Assembly: GCA_937139475.1 (NCBI GenBank)
Contig: CAKZQF010000071.1
Span: forward strand, 1-62,342
From: an uncultured Gammaproteobacteria bacterium
Lineage (GTDB): Bacteria > Pseudomonadota > Gammaproteobacteria > Enterobacterales > Psychrobiaceae
DNA: 62,342 nucleotides
Reading direction: 5' to 3'
Under the pieces are notes generated by a model. The model searched no databases. It was not told the origin of the DNA and saw nothing but the letters and a program-made list of their open reading frames with translations. A program made the position numbers and the translations under genes. Numbering within the stretch: position 1 is the stretch's first letter; each line of letters begins with the position of its first letter. Shown piece by piece: positions 45,260 through 53,204 of the stretch.

Positions 45260-45928
45260 GTGAATTCCCCAACAGCACCCTTACCTATACTCTATTCTTT
45301 AAGGAACTGCCCCTATGCGATACGAGCAAGAATAGGAATTTATAGAGCCAGGCAGAAAGTCATATTACGTGATGTAAAATTAAGCAACAAACCCAAAGAG
45401 ATGATATCAGCCTCGCCCAAAGGCACAGTCCCCATTTTAGTGTTTGAACAGGCGCCGGTGATTGAACAAAGTTTAGAGATCATGTTGTGGGCCTTACGCA
45501 GCAGCGATCCTGAAAACCTTCTACATCAAGAACAAGATAGTGCCTTAGGGGATATGCTCAGCTTAATTGATACATTTGATAATCAGTTTAAATCTCGTCT
45601 AGAACAATACAAATGTGCTAAACGATATCATGGCGATAACGTCACTGAATCACGAGCAGCCTGTGAGCCCTATCTTCAGGATCTAGAGCAGCGCTTAAAC
45701 AAGCACCAATTCGTCATATCCGAACAAGAGAGTCTCGCTGATTTAGCGATTTTACCCTTCATTCGCCAGTTTGCACGAGTGGAGCGGCAATGGTATTTAC
45801 AGGCGCCTTACCCCAAGTTAAGGCATTGGTTAAATAACTATCTACAAAGCAAAATGTTTAGCAAAGTAATGACCAAGCACCCACTGTGGCTAGACACAGA
45901 TGAGATTATTATTCTCAGCGCTGAATAA
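45260..45928 (+). CDS. Glutathione S-transferase-like protein
   Basis: The 222-residue protein has an N-terminal thioredoxin-fold domain (PILYSLRNCPYAIRARIGI, with NCPYAIRAR as active region, and KGTVPILVFEQAPVIEQSLEIM as glutathione-binding loop) and an all-helical C-terminal domain. Length and layout fit GST/glutaredoxin-2-like proteins. The cysteine in CPYA suggests thiol-transfer rather than classic GST chemistry. It is divergent from the drug-efflux gene. Confidence 0.85.
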   Translation: MNSPTAPLPILYSLRNCPYAIRARIGIYRARQKVILRDVKLSNKPKEMISASPKGTVPILVFEQAPVIEQSLEIMLWALRSSDPENLLHQEQDSALGDMLSLIDTFDNQFKSRLEQYKCAKRYHGDNVTESRAACEPYLQDLEQRLNKHQFVISEQESLADLAILPFIRQFARVERQWYLQAPYPKLRHWLNNYLQSKMFSKVMTKHPLWLDTDEIIILSAE

Positions 45929-46241
45929 TCGTTCCCTCCAAGACGATGTCGCAGCTTACCGAAAGACCTCCCTGACAATAAATGCCCTTAAGCAATGAAA
46001 GATAGGGCGATATAAACTATGCTTAATCTATACTGACACGACTTGGAAATGCGTGATTTCAGCAAGATGAAAAGAGTGCCAAATGCTAGACATAAGAGAT
46101 GTTGTTTAGTCATTTTAATCACTATCTTATCAAGGCGCAGTGAGAGCTTATCACCTCGTACGAGCCGCCGCGCGAACGCTGAGGGCTGTATTTTCAAGTC
46201 GCATGGGTATATGTATTAAATCCAACACAAGGAGAAATACA
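45929..46241. other. Intergenic region with a possible dispersed repeat
   Basis: This 313-bp gap holds no convincing ORF. The segment from about 46080 to 46215 is noticeably more GC-rich (around CGAGCCGCCGCGCGAACG) and ends with GTCGCATGGGTATA; its reverse complement begins TATACCCATGCGACTTGAA, which resembles an intergenic repeat motif I associate with marine gammaproteobacteria. This is recalled pattern similarity only. The ribosome site of the next gene (AAGGAGA) lies at its end. Confidence 0.35.
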
Positions 46242-46460
46242 ATGAAAATGGCAGAGATTCACAGTGAAATTCAAGCAGGAATTCTCGATTACCTCTCAAA
46301 CCACCCAGAGGAATCAGCTTCCGTGCAAGTTATATACTCCCACTGGTTAGTAAATGAAAGTGTTCCCTATAACATTGAACAAGTACAAACCGCCCTCGAT
46401 CGTCTCGTTGAGCACGGGGAGTTGAAAAAATCGATTGATACGAATATTTACTCTTTATAA
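46242..46460 (+). CDS. Small winged-helix-like protein
   Basis: The 72-residue protein is mostly helical with a pattern like a winged helix: AGILDYLSNHPEESASVQVIY, then VPYNIEQVQTALDRLVEHGE and a short beta-wing LKKSIDTNIYSL. The start at 46242 is supported by AAGGAGA seven bases upstream; a longer frame from 46140 runs through the intergenic sequence. It precedes the SYLF lipoprotein gene by 126 bp. A DNA-binding role is inferred from fold only. Confidence 0.65.
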   Translation: MKMAEIHSEIQAGILDYLSNHPEESASVQVIYSHWLVNESVPYNIEQVQTALDRLVEHGELKKSIDTNIYSL

Positions 46461-46586
46461 CTTGCCCTAGGCAACTCATTGCCTGTAGCGTTAGTAAAAC
46501 TAGCGGGTCCTAAGAAGTTTGACGATGACCTAGTACAATTTACTTGCAAGCAAATGGTGCAAGCACTATTGAATAAGGAAAATACT

Positions 46587-47168
46587 ATGTCCTCTATTAA
46601 AAACATGTTCCCTATCAAAATTTTATTGTGTTTATTTTTTGGCTTTAGCTTAGTTTCCTGTGCCTCGATGGGGGGCGGAAGCAAATCAGAAAAACAAGCA
46701 GAAATATTGAAAATGAAAGAGGTAGCATTAACTCGGCTATTTGCTTCAAAGCCTGATACCCGTAGCCAATTTAACGCGGCTCCCGGCTATGCAGTCTTCT
46801 CAAATGCCAATGTTAATTTGATATTCATGGCCGCCGGAACAGGCTATGGCGTAGTAAAGAACATGAAAACAGGAAAGCACACCTATATGAATATGGCTGA
46901 AGCCGGTGTTGGATTAGGGCTTGGCGTAAAAGATTACCGTATCGCAATAGTATTTCATACTGTTGATGCGATGAACAACTTTGTTGACTCGGGCTGGACG
47001 TTTGGCGGCAATGCTGATGCAGCAGCAAAAGCAGGCAATAAAGGAATATCAGCCCAGGGAGAAGCCTATTACGGTGATGTCACGGTATATACTTTTACAG
47101 AAAACGGCTTAGCATTTCAGGCTATCGTCAAAGGAACTAAGTTTTGGCAGGACAAGAGCCTAAACTAA
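46587..47168 (+). CDS. SYLF/Ysc84-domain lipoprotein
   Basis: From ATG 46587 (ribosome site AAGGAA) the 193-residue protein has a lipoprotein signal (LFFGFSLVSC) and a SYLF-type domain: FNAAPGYAVFSNANVNLIFMAAGTGYGVV, AGVGLGLGVKDYRIAIVFHT and EGAYYGDVTVYTF-like segments. SYLF domains bind lipids or phosphoinositides in eukaryotes; the bacterial role is not established. The upstream frame to 46479 lacks a ribosome site. Confidence 0.8.
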   Translation: MSSIKNMFPIKILLCLFFGFSLVSCASMGGGSKSEKQAEILKMKEVALTRLFASKPDTRSQFNAAPGYAVFSNANVNLIFMAAGTGYGVVKNMKTGKHTYMNMAEAGVGLGLGVKDYRIAIVFHTVDAMNNFVDSGWTFGGNADAAAKAGNKGISAQGEAYYGDVTVYTFTENGLAFQAIVKGTKFWQDKSLN

Positions 47169-47288
47169 TGCATTCTGGTCTAAGTTTTAAACCAGTGTAA
47201 ACGGTGACTAAGCATTTGCGCGCATAAACCCAGCGCTAGTCGCCGTGAGAACAACGACCAGTAAACGGCCGATCTTTGCTACTGTAGC

Positions 47289-47807
47289 CTAGTGACGCTG
47301 CACACCCTGTCGGCTGTGCTCGTGCTCGTAGCCAATACCAGATGAAATGACTCCCTTACTAATCATCATCGGGTTTACTAGCTCAATGAAATCCATTGAT
47401 TTCATCTGCAATAACTCACGATGATTGCCAGCATTAAAGCTTATCAAGTCCGGCTCAATTAACGAATCATGCATATAAACAGGGACATCAAACAAATTAC
47501 CAAAAGGGGGCATAGCACCCGTCTCGCAATCTGGAAAGACATCTCTAAATTGATGTTCATAAGCAAGGTCAACTCTTTGGGCACCAATAGCCGCTGCGAT
47601 ATTATAAAAATCAATGGTATAAGGTGCCGGTATTACTATCATTGAAAGTTTACTATCGACGACCACCATAACAGTTTTACAAAAACTCATGCCACTAAGA
47701 TGGCTTTGTTGTGCTATTTGTTGGGCGGTGTAAGCAAGGGGGTGGCTTTCGCTATGATAATCCACGTGCGCTTTGTCTAAATATTTTGTTACTCGTTGCA
47801 TCAACAT
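47289..47807 (-). CDS. YbaK/ProX-type aminoacyl-tRNA deacylase-like protein
   Basis: From ATG 47807 (TGGAGGT six bases upstream) the protein is 172 residues, with an editing-domain pattern: VTKYLDKAHVDYHSESHPLAYTAQQIAQ, CKTVMVVVDSKLSMIVIPA, and CETGAMPPFGNLFDVPVYMH. YbaK/ProX proteins hydrolyse mischarged Cys- or Ala-tRNAPro. The conserved lysine lies in CKTVMV. It may be a free-standing editing factor. The longer frame to 47900 runs through the promoter. Confidence 0.85.
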   Translation of the reverse strand: MLMQRVTKYLDKAHVDYHSESHPLAYTAQQIAQQSHLSGMSFCKTVMVVVDSKLSMIVIPAPYTIDFYNIAAAIGAQRVDLAYEHQFRDVFPDCETGAMPPFGNLFDVPVYMHDSLIEPDLISFNAGNHRELLQMKSMDFIELVNPMMISKGVISSGIGYEHEHSRQGVQRH

Positions 47808-48132
47808 AATATACCTCCAGCATTGCGCAAGAAAAGTACTATAAGACCCTTTCATTATAGTATTTTTTTTAACCAGTGAGTAGAGGAATATAATCGGCAA
47901 ACTTTAGGCTGCTGTTCCGGATATTTTTCAATACTAGTACGACTTGAAACAACGCTTTGCTGTGTTTTCTTAACGCTTTTTAATTTACTTAGCACCTTTA
48001 AAATAAGCCATAAAATACAACATCAACTTAAGATAGTCGTCTTACTTTGCAATACCTTCACACTTCAAAACAAACCATTCATCACATAGCTCAAATTGAC
48101 ACCAAGTACTTACGCTTTTACTATTAGCGTCA
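47808..48132. promoter_or_regulatory. Region between the YbaK-type gene and a thioredoxin-like gene, with a promoter/operator candidate
   Basis: On the minus strand TATAAT (plus-strand ATTATA at 47854-47859) lies about 47 nt upstream of the YbaK-type start. It falls inside an 8-bp inverted repeat, TACTATAA (47837-47844) and TTATAGTA (47855-47862), so a repressor bound there would cover the -10 and start site. No good -35 is seen. On the plus strand the same stem is followed by T8 (47863-47870). The remaining 260 bp contain nothing I can assign. Confidence 0.4.
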
Positions 48133-48702
48133 ATGTACAATGGAAAAACAGCCATTAATCGGATGAAGTTAGAACATAATAAATTGACCAAACGAGTGAT
48201 AAAGTGGTCTGTTCAGGCACTAATTATTACTGCAATATTCATTGCTATTTCAGCCTTTTTGGCTAGGAATATGTTGAGTACGCAACAACAGGTACCAAGC
48301 TTTATTAATCAAACTAACGTTAAACTTATTTCCGGCAATCAATTATCACTAGCAAATTTAAAGGATTGGTCAGAGTCTCCACAACATCTGATCTACTTCT
48401 TTGCCCCTTGGTGCACTATATGTGCCTTTAGCCAGCCTTCACTGGAAGCATTTGGCATGGCCAAACCAAATGTCCAAATTATGATGGTGGCGCTAGACTG
48501 GGAGAACGAAGAGCAAGTCACAAACTTTAAAGCCAAACATCAGTTTGATTTCCCCGTGCTGCTGGGCAACCAAACATTAAAACAACAATGGCAAGTAGAT
48601 GCTTATCCCAGCTATTATTTTGTCAATGCTCAAGGGAGAGTGACGAGCAAAGACAGAGGCCTGGTTACTCTTCCAGGGCTAATCGCACGTTCAATGTATT
48701 AA
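48133..48702 (+). CDS. Membrane-anchored thioredoxin-like (TlpA/redoxin) protein
   Basis: The 189-residue protein has one N-terminal membrane segment (about 28-46) and a periplasmic thioredoxin fold with the active site APWCTICAFSQPSL (CTIC) and the cis-proline region VDAYPSYYFVNAQG. The layout fits TlpA/ResA-like oxidoreductases that act on periplasmic thiols. The exact start is uncertain: ATG 48163 is an alternative, and neither has a strong ribosome site. Confidence 0.85.
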   Translation: MYNGKTAINRMKLEHNKLTKRVIKWSVQALIITAIFIAISAFLARNMLSTQQQVPSFINQTNVKLISGNQLSLANLKDWSESPQHLIYFFAPWCTICAFSQPSLEAFGMAKPNVQIMMVALDWENEEQVTNFKAKHQFDFPVLLGNQTLKQQWQVDAYPSYYFVNAQGRVTSKDRGLVTLPGLIARSMY

Positions 48703-48933
48703 TTTTCCGCCTCCTACACTCACCGTTAGCAGGCAAACATTAGCAATATCGTCGATTAAGAAAGTAACTCCAGAATTTAAGTGCAACTGAGCCAAGGGCT
48801 TTGGTTTTTAACTCGGCCATATTGAACTGTGTATTCTCTATCCAATAACCTGATTTACAAGTTTATTACACTTACCTAGCATTAACTATTTTCATATGTA
48901 TAATGTATACAACATTAAATTAGAGATAAGAAA

Positions 48934-49893
48934 ATGATCACTAAGTCACTAGTCACAGCCGTAGGACTCACCCTGTTAGTCGGCTGCCAAACCACCAGCA
49001 GCAATGAAGAAGCCATCGCTAAGGAAGTCAAACTTGCTTATGGTAACGTCGTTAAAGATGGCGAAACTTACATCCCAGCTTGGCAGCGCAATGTAGAAGA
49101 AATCAATCAAGTACTCAGCAATGTTCACCATTGTGCAGATAATATCGTACTGCGTTACCAAACCATGTCAGCGCAAGACATTAGTGATTCGTGCAAATTA
49201 TTGCTCGACACCCAAGAGCGCTTTCACGGTATGTTCAAGCGTCAACACAAGCCGCTGCTACATGACAACAACACCGTGCTACGCGCAAATATCTATGCTG
49301 GGCGCGATGATTATGTGAAGTATGTAACCAAGCATTTTGACGTACCTTCAAATAATGGCGGCATGTACCTAGAAGGCCTACCACACCTTGAAAACAACAG
49401 TGCAGAGTACGTTGCCTATCTACGAGATGGCAAGGTATGGAACTTAAACCATGAGTTTGTGCACTACCTTGATGGACGCTTTAATACCTATGGCGATTAC
49501 TGCTCTCCGCCGCATGATAATCATTATGGACCAGAATATTGTCCTACCCCGGCCCCAGAGCCACCCTACCTAATTTGGTGGGGCGAAGGTTTGGGTGAGT
49601 ATGTCGCACACCTTAACGACAATGAAGGTGCGCTAAAACTGGCAGGCGATAAGACTTATCAACTAAGTGAGTTGTTTTACAATAACAGTGCTAATTGGGA
49701 CACCAAACGCATATACCGCTGGGGTTATCTTGCCGTTCGTTACATGATGGAAAATCAACGCGATAAAGTAGAAACCATGCTATTTCACGTGCGCCGTGGG
49801 GATTACTCCCGCTATCAAAAAATAGTCAAAGATTGGGGCACCAGTATGGATAGCGATTTCCACCGCTGGCTGGACACAGTCGCGGTACAATAA
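48934..49893 (+). CDS. Short M9-type collagenase-like lipoprotein metalloprotease
   Basis: The 319-residue protein is a lipoprotein (LTLLVGC, Cys18) with a gluzincin-type active site typical of M9 collagenases: NHEFVHYLDGRF (HEFVH at 173-177) and WWGEGLGEYVAH (Glu218/Glu222), separated by an insert containing DYCSPPHDNHYGPEYC. Full-length M9 collagenases have an activator domain and C-terminal binding domains; here essentially only the catalytic domain is present. Surface-attached gelatin or peptide cleavage is likely. A TATAAT-like -10 lies at 48899-48904. Confidence 0.82.
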   Translation: MITKSLVTAVGLTLLVGCQTTSSNEEAIAKEVKLAYGNVVKDGETYIPAWQRNVEEINQVLSNVHHCADNIVLRYQTMSAQDISDSCKLLLDTQERFHGMFKRQHKPLLHDNNTVLRANIYAGRDDYVKYVTKHFDVPSNNGGMYLEGLPHLENNSAEYVAYLRDGKVWNLNHEFVHYLDGRFNTYGDYCSPPHDNHYGPEYCPTPAPEPPYLIWWGEGLGEYVAHLNDNEGALKLAGDKTYQLSELFYNNSANWDTKRIYRWGYLAVRYMMENQRDKVETMLFHVRRGDYSRYQKIVKDWGTSMDSDFHRWLDTVAVQ

Positions 49894-49900
49894 AATCGAC

Positions 49901-49945
49901 TTGGGCAATGCACCACGCATTGCCCAAATTTAAATGTTTCTTCCC
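49901..49945 (+). terminator. Terminator-like hairpin after the collagenase-like gene
   Basis: TTGGGCAATGC (49901-49911) and GCATTGCCCAA (49917-49927) form an 11-bp perfect stem with a 5-nt loop, followed by the T-containing stretch ATTTAAATGTTTCTT. It lies eight bases past the stop. Confidence 0.7.
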
Positions 49946-50020
49946 CCTCCACTACATTCCCCTACGTAGCCTAGGCTGCTAAACTAGCGGTAACTTTTAT
50001 CAATACTGCGAACATTTCTC

Positions 50021-50359
50021 ATGAGTACTATTCCTCCCTGCCCTAAATGTGAATCAGAATATGTCTATCAAGACCAAGAATTAATCATTTGCCCAGAATG
50101 TAGCCTTGAGTGGAACCCGGCAGAGGTTGCAGCTGAGAACAACATTGCTGTAAAGGACGCTAACGGAACACTGCTTGCGGAAGGCGACAAGGTCACCGTA
50201 GTCAAAGATTTAAAAATTAAGGGCAGTTCACAAGTAATAAAGATTGGCACCAAGGCACTTGTTAGGCGCATTAAAGATGCCAAAGATCACCAGCTTGATT
50301 GCAAGGTTGACGGTGTTGGCGAAATGATGGTGACAGCTAAGTTTGTCAAAAAAGCCTAA
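50021..50359 (+). CDS. yjdM: PhnA/YjdM-family zinc-ribbon protein
   Basis: The 112-residue protein has an N-terminal zinc ribbon (CPKCESEYVYQD and CPECSLEWNP) and a C-terminal SH3-like domain (VTVVKDLKIKGSSQVIKIGTKA), matching PhnA/YjdM along its length. Despite the old name it is not required for phosphonate use in E. coli, and its function is not established. It is monocistronic; a small AAAGCT/AGCTTT hairpin follows. Confidence 0.93.
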   Translation: MSTIPPCPKCESEYVYQDQELIICPECSLEWNPAEVAAENNIAVKDANGTLLAEGDKVTVVKDLKIKGSSQVIKIGTKALVRRIKDAKDHQLDCKVDGVGEMMVTAKFVKKA

Positions 50360-50464
50360 AAGCTATCAGCTTTAATTTAGTGCTGTAACAAAACAACCAA
50401 GGTGACATGCTTGAGTCGGAGGTTTTAGTAGCGAAGTCTCAAGCGTTAGCTTTTGTAGTCCCTC

Positions 50465-53089
50465 TTATTCCCTTTCTTTGCTATCAGATAAGAGTAGTTT
50501 TTCCAAATCAGCAACAAGTAAGGGACGACTGTAAAAATACCCCTGAACCTCATCACAACCTTTTGTTTTCAAAAACTCTATTTGTTTGATGTTCTCTACC
50601 CCCTCTGCTACGACCTGTAAATTCAAACTATGAGCTAAATCGATAACGCTACTTACTATGGCAGCATCGTCCTGACCATCAGGTACATTATCAATAAATG
50701 ATTTATCAACCTTTAACTTATGGATTGGCAGTTGCTTCAAGTAACTAAGAGAAGAATGGCCAGTACCAAAATCATCTATCGATAGCCAAATACCCAAATT
50801 TCTTAACTCGGCTAATTGTTGAATGGAGTTGTCGACTTTTTTCATCACAAAGCCTTCGGTTACCTCAAGCTCCAGATAAGAGGCTGGCAATCCAGTCTCA
50901 TCCAATATTAACTTAACCTCTTTGGGTAGCTCACCTTTGCTTATTTGAGGCCCAGCAACATTAACAGCAACTCGACCAAACTCCAGTCCCTGCTCTAACC
51001 ATTGCAGCGCTTGCCGACAAGCCCGCCGCAGAACCCACTCACCAATAGGGTGTATTAGGCCTGTACTTTCTGCAATAGGAATAAATTTAGCTGGTGAGAT
51101 ATTTCCCAATTCTGGATGGTTCCACCGCAATAAAGCTTCAAGCCCAACGACCTTCCCTGTGGTAAAGTCGAACTGCGGCTGATACATCAAATAAAACTCG
51201 TTTTTAGCAAGCGCATCATGCAACGCATTCTTTAATAATATTTTTTCTAGAGAATTACTGGTATGGCTCTCAGTATAAATGCAATGTGTGTTATACCCTT
51301 CCTTCTTAGCATTAAACATTGCCGCTTCTGAGTGACTCAAGAGCAGTAAGGAGTCTTGGCCATGTTGTGGGTAAGTAGCTATTCCTGCACTTACAGTAAG
51401 ATAAAACTTCTTACCTTCGATCAAAAAGTGGTCATCTAACAATTTAAAAAACTTATCAATTCTTAATAGGTTCTCTGATTTAGAATGACTTTCTTCACAT
51501 AACAATAAAAACTCATCACCACTAACTCGAGCCAGAACTTCATTTTTTAATGTGCCTTTTCTTAAGCGTTGAGCAAACATTTTTAACAACTGGTCGCCAA
51601 TATTTCGCCCCACACTTTCATTAATGTGACTCAGTTTGTCTATGTCAAAGGTAACCACGCTAAAGCTCGCTCTTTCTTTATTAGCTTTATTAATCCTCTC
51701 AGATATCGCCCTATTTATAAAAACTTGATTCGGAAGGCCAGTTAACGAATCATGTAAAGACTGAAACTCCAAAAGTTCCTGTGATTGCTTAAATTTGCTT
51801 ATATCAGTAAAGACACTCACATAATGAGTTAGGTTACCTTGCTGATCATAAATGCTGTTGATGGTTTGCAATTCAGGAAACACACTGCCATCTTTTCTTC
51901 GATTCCATACTTCACCATGCCAGTTTCCTTCCTTTAGTAAACAGTCCCATAGTTTTTCAAAAAAGCCTACGGGATTGTTATTAGAGCGCCACATTCTAGG
52001 ATTACTTCCAATGACTTCCTCTCGTCCATACCCCGTAATCTTACTAAATGATGGATTAACATCGACTATTGTTCCATCAGGCTTAGTAATAACCACACCA
52101 TCTTGGGTACTTTTAAAAACTTCTGTTATAAGGTTTTCGCGCTCTTTGGCACAATAGAAGCTAGTGACATCTCTTATGGTCCCGATCGAACTAACCGGTT
52201 GCCCTTTCTCGTCGAAATATGATTTGCAACGTTCTTCGACGTATTTTATTTCCCCATCCGGCAGGAGTAGGCGATGAGTTATCTCATATCGTTGTTTATT
52301 TACTAATGAATCAGTATAAGATTTGTTTACAAAGTCGACATCATCAGGGTGTATTGCCTTTAAAAAAGCATCATAACTCGCGTCAAAATACTCTTTATCT
52401 AAGCCAAAAATACGATACACTTCGTCAGACCACCACAATTCACCGGTATCTACATTCAGCTCCCAGCTTCCTATGTTAGCTATACGTTGCGATTCAGATA
52501 GGCGTCTATTTACGAGTTTGATTTCCTGTAATAAGGTCGATTGCTCACTCACACCGCTATTATTTGGCAGGTTAGGGAAATGGTCATCTCCCTCAAACAA
52601 ATTAGCAACCAAAGTGGCTCGAGAAACGACACCGCGGCAAGTGCCATCCGGCTCGACGATGACTAAAAATTCTGCGCCTTGCTGCCTTAATCGCCTGTAG
52701 CCTTCCATACACGCCATTGTTGATGAAGCGACAACAAAATGGTGGTTTTTGTATTTATCTATTTTTTGCTGTCGCACATCTTGGTGTTGAGCAACAACCT
52801 TTATTCCATCTCGCTCGGAGAAGGTACCTAAAGGCTCCCCTTTTTCGCCAACTACGATTAAAGTTGTTGAAAACTCACTTAAAAGCTCAAGTGCATTTTG
52901 CACAAGGCAATCACAAGTGACAATGGAGTGCGAATCAAAAATGAGTTTACTTAAAGGTGCAGCATGCGACATGTGGGTAACACTTTCTAGCTGGGAACTA
53001 TCCTCATAATAAAGGTAAATATTTTTTTTATCCACCAATCTCCCCGTTAAAAAACACATACAAGACAACAGGTAACGCCCGCTTGACAC
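50465..53089 (-). CDS. CBS-PAS-PAS-GGDEF(degenerate)-EAL signalling protein
   Basis: The protein has a CBS pair (about 40-165), two PAS domains (about 195-310, GSWELNVDTGELWWSD; and 320-440, STQDGVVITKPDGTIVDVN), a GGDEF domain with SGDEF in place of GGDEF (LARVSGDEFLLL) and an EAL domain with intact LEALLRWNHP, DDFGTGHSSLSYL and KVDKSFID. It is most likely a phosphodiesterase. There are no membrane segments. The start is uncertain: GTG 53089, GTG 53035 (just after GGGGAG) and ATG 52972 are all in frame. Confidence 0.87.
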   Translation of the reverse strand: MSSGRYLLSCMCFLTGRLVDKKNIYLYYEDSSQLESVTHMSHAAPLSKLIFDSHSIVTCDCLVQNALELLSEFSTTLIVVGEKGEPLGTFSERDGIKVVAQHQDVRQQKIDKYKNHHFVVASSTMACMEGYRRLRQQGAEFLVIVEPDGTCRGVVSRATLVANLFEGDDHFPNLPNNSGVSEQSTLLQEIKLVNRRLSESQRIANIGSWELNVDTGELWWSDEVYRIFGLDKEYFDASYDAFLKAIHPDDVDFVNKSYTDSLVNKQRYEITHRLLLPDGEIKYVEERCKSYFDEKGQPVSSIGTIRDVTSFYCAKERENLITEVFKSTQDGVVITKPDGTIVDVNPSFSKITGYGREEVIGSNPRMWRSNNNPVGFFEKLWDCLLKEGNWHGEVWNRRKDGSVFPELQTINSIYDQQGNLTHYVSVFTDISKFKQSQELLEFQSLHDSLTGLPNQVFINRAISERINKANKERASFSVVTFDIDKLSHINESVGRNIGDQLLKMFAQRLRKGTLKNEVLARVSGDEFLLLCEESHSKSENLLRIDKFFKLLDDHFLIEGKKFYLTVSAGIATYPQHGQDSLLLLSHSEAAMFNAKKEGYNTHCIYTESHTSNSLEKILLKNALHDALAKNEFYLMYQPQFDFTTGKVVGLEALLRWNHPELGNISPAKFIPIAESTGLIHPIGEWVLRRACRQALQWLEQGLEFGRVAVNVAGPQISKGELPKEVKLILDETGLPASYLELEVTEGFVMKKVDNSIQQLAELRNLGIWLSIDDFGTGHSSLSYLKQLPIHKLKVDKSFIDNVPDGQDDAAIVSSVIDLAHSLNLQVVAEGVENIKQIEFLKTKGCDEVQGYFYSRPLLVADLEKLLLSDSKERE

Positions 53090-53102
53090 TGATCAAAATC
53101 AA
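53089..53102 (-). promoter_or_regulatory. FNR-like box upstream of the CBS-PAS-EAL gene
   Basis: The minus strand reads TTGATTTTGATCAG, which differs from the FNR consensus TTGAT-N4-ATCAA at one position. If translation starts at 53035 or 52972 the site falls in the promoter region. A single near-consensus site can occur by chance, so this is a candidate only. Confidence 0.3.
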
Positions 53103-53204
53103 ACAGTGCCACTACCGTTATCGCTACATTTTTCAATACGACCTATTGGTGAGAAAGGATGTTTTATTCATATGCTTAGCAAGGTTTTATTCAGTACAGT
53201 CCAT

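Noticed and set aside
45988..46197. Minus-strand ORF of 69 codons in the gap before the small winged-helix gene
   Set aside because: It overlaps the suspected repeat segment, has no ribosome site, and its composition looks non-coding.
47209..47252. Imperfect hairpin (ACGGTGACTA...TAGTCGCCGT) between the SYLF and YbaK-type genes considered as a terminator
   Set aside because: Pairing has several interruptions and no T-run follows, so it was not listed as a feature.
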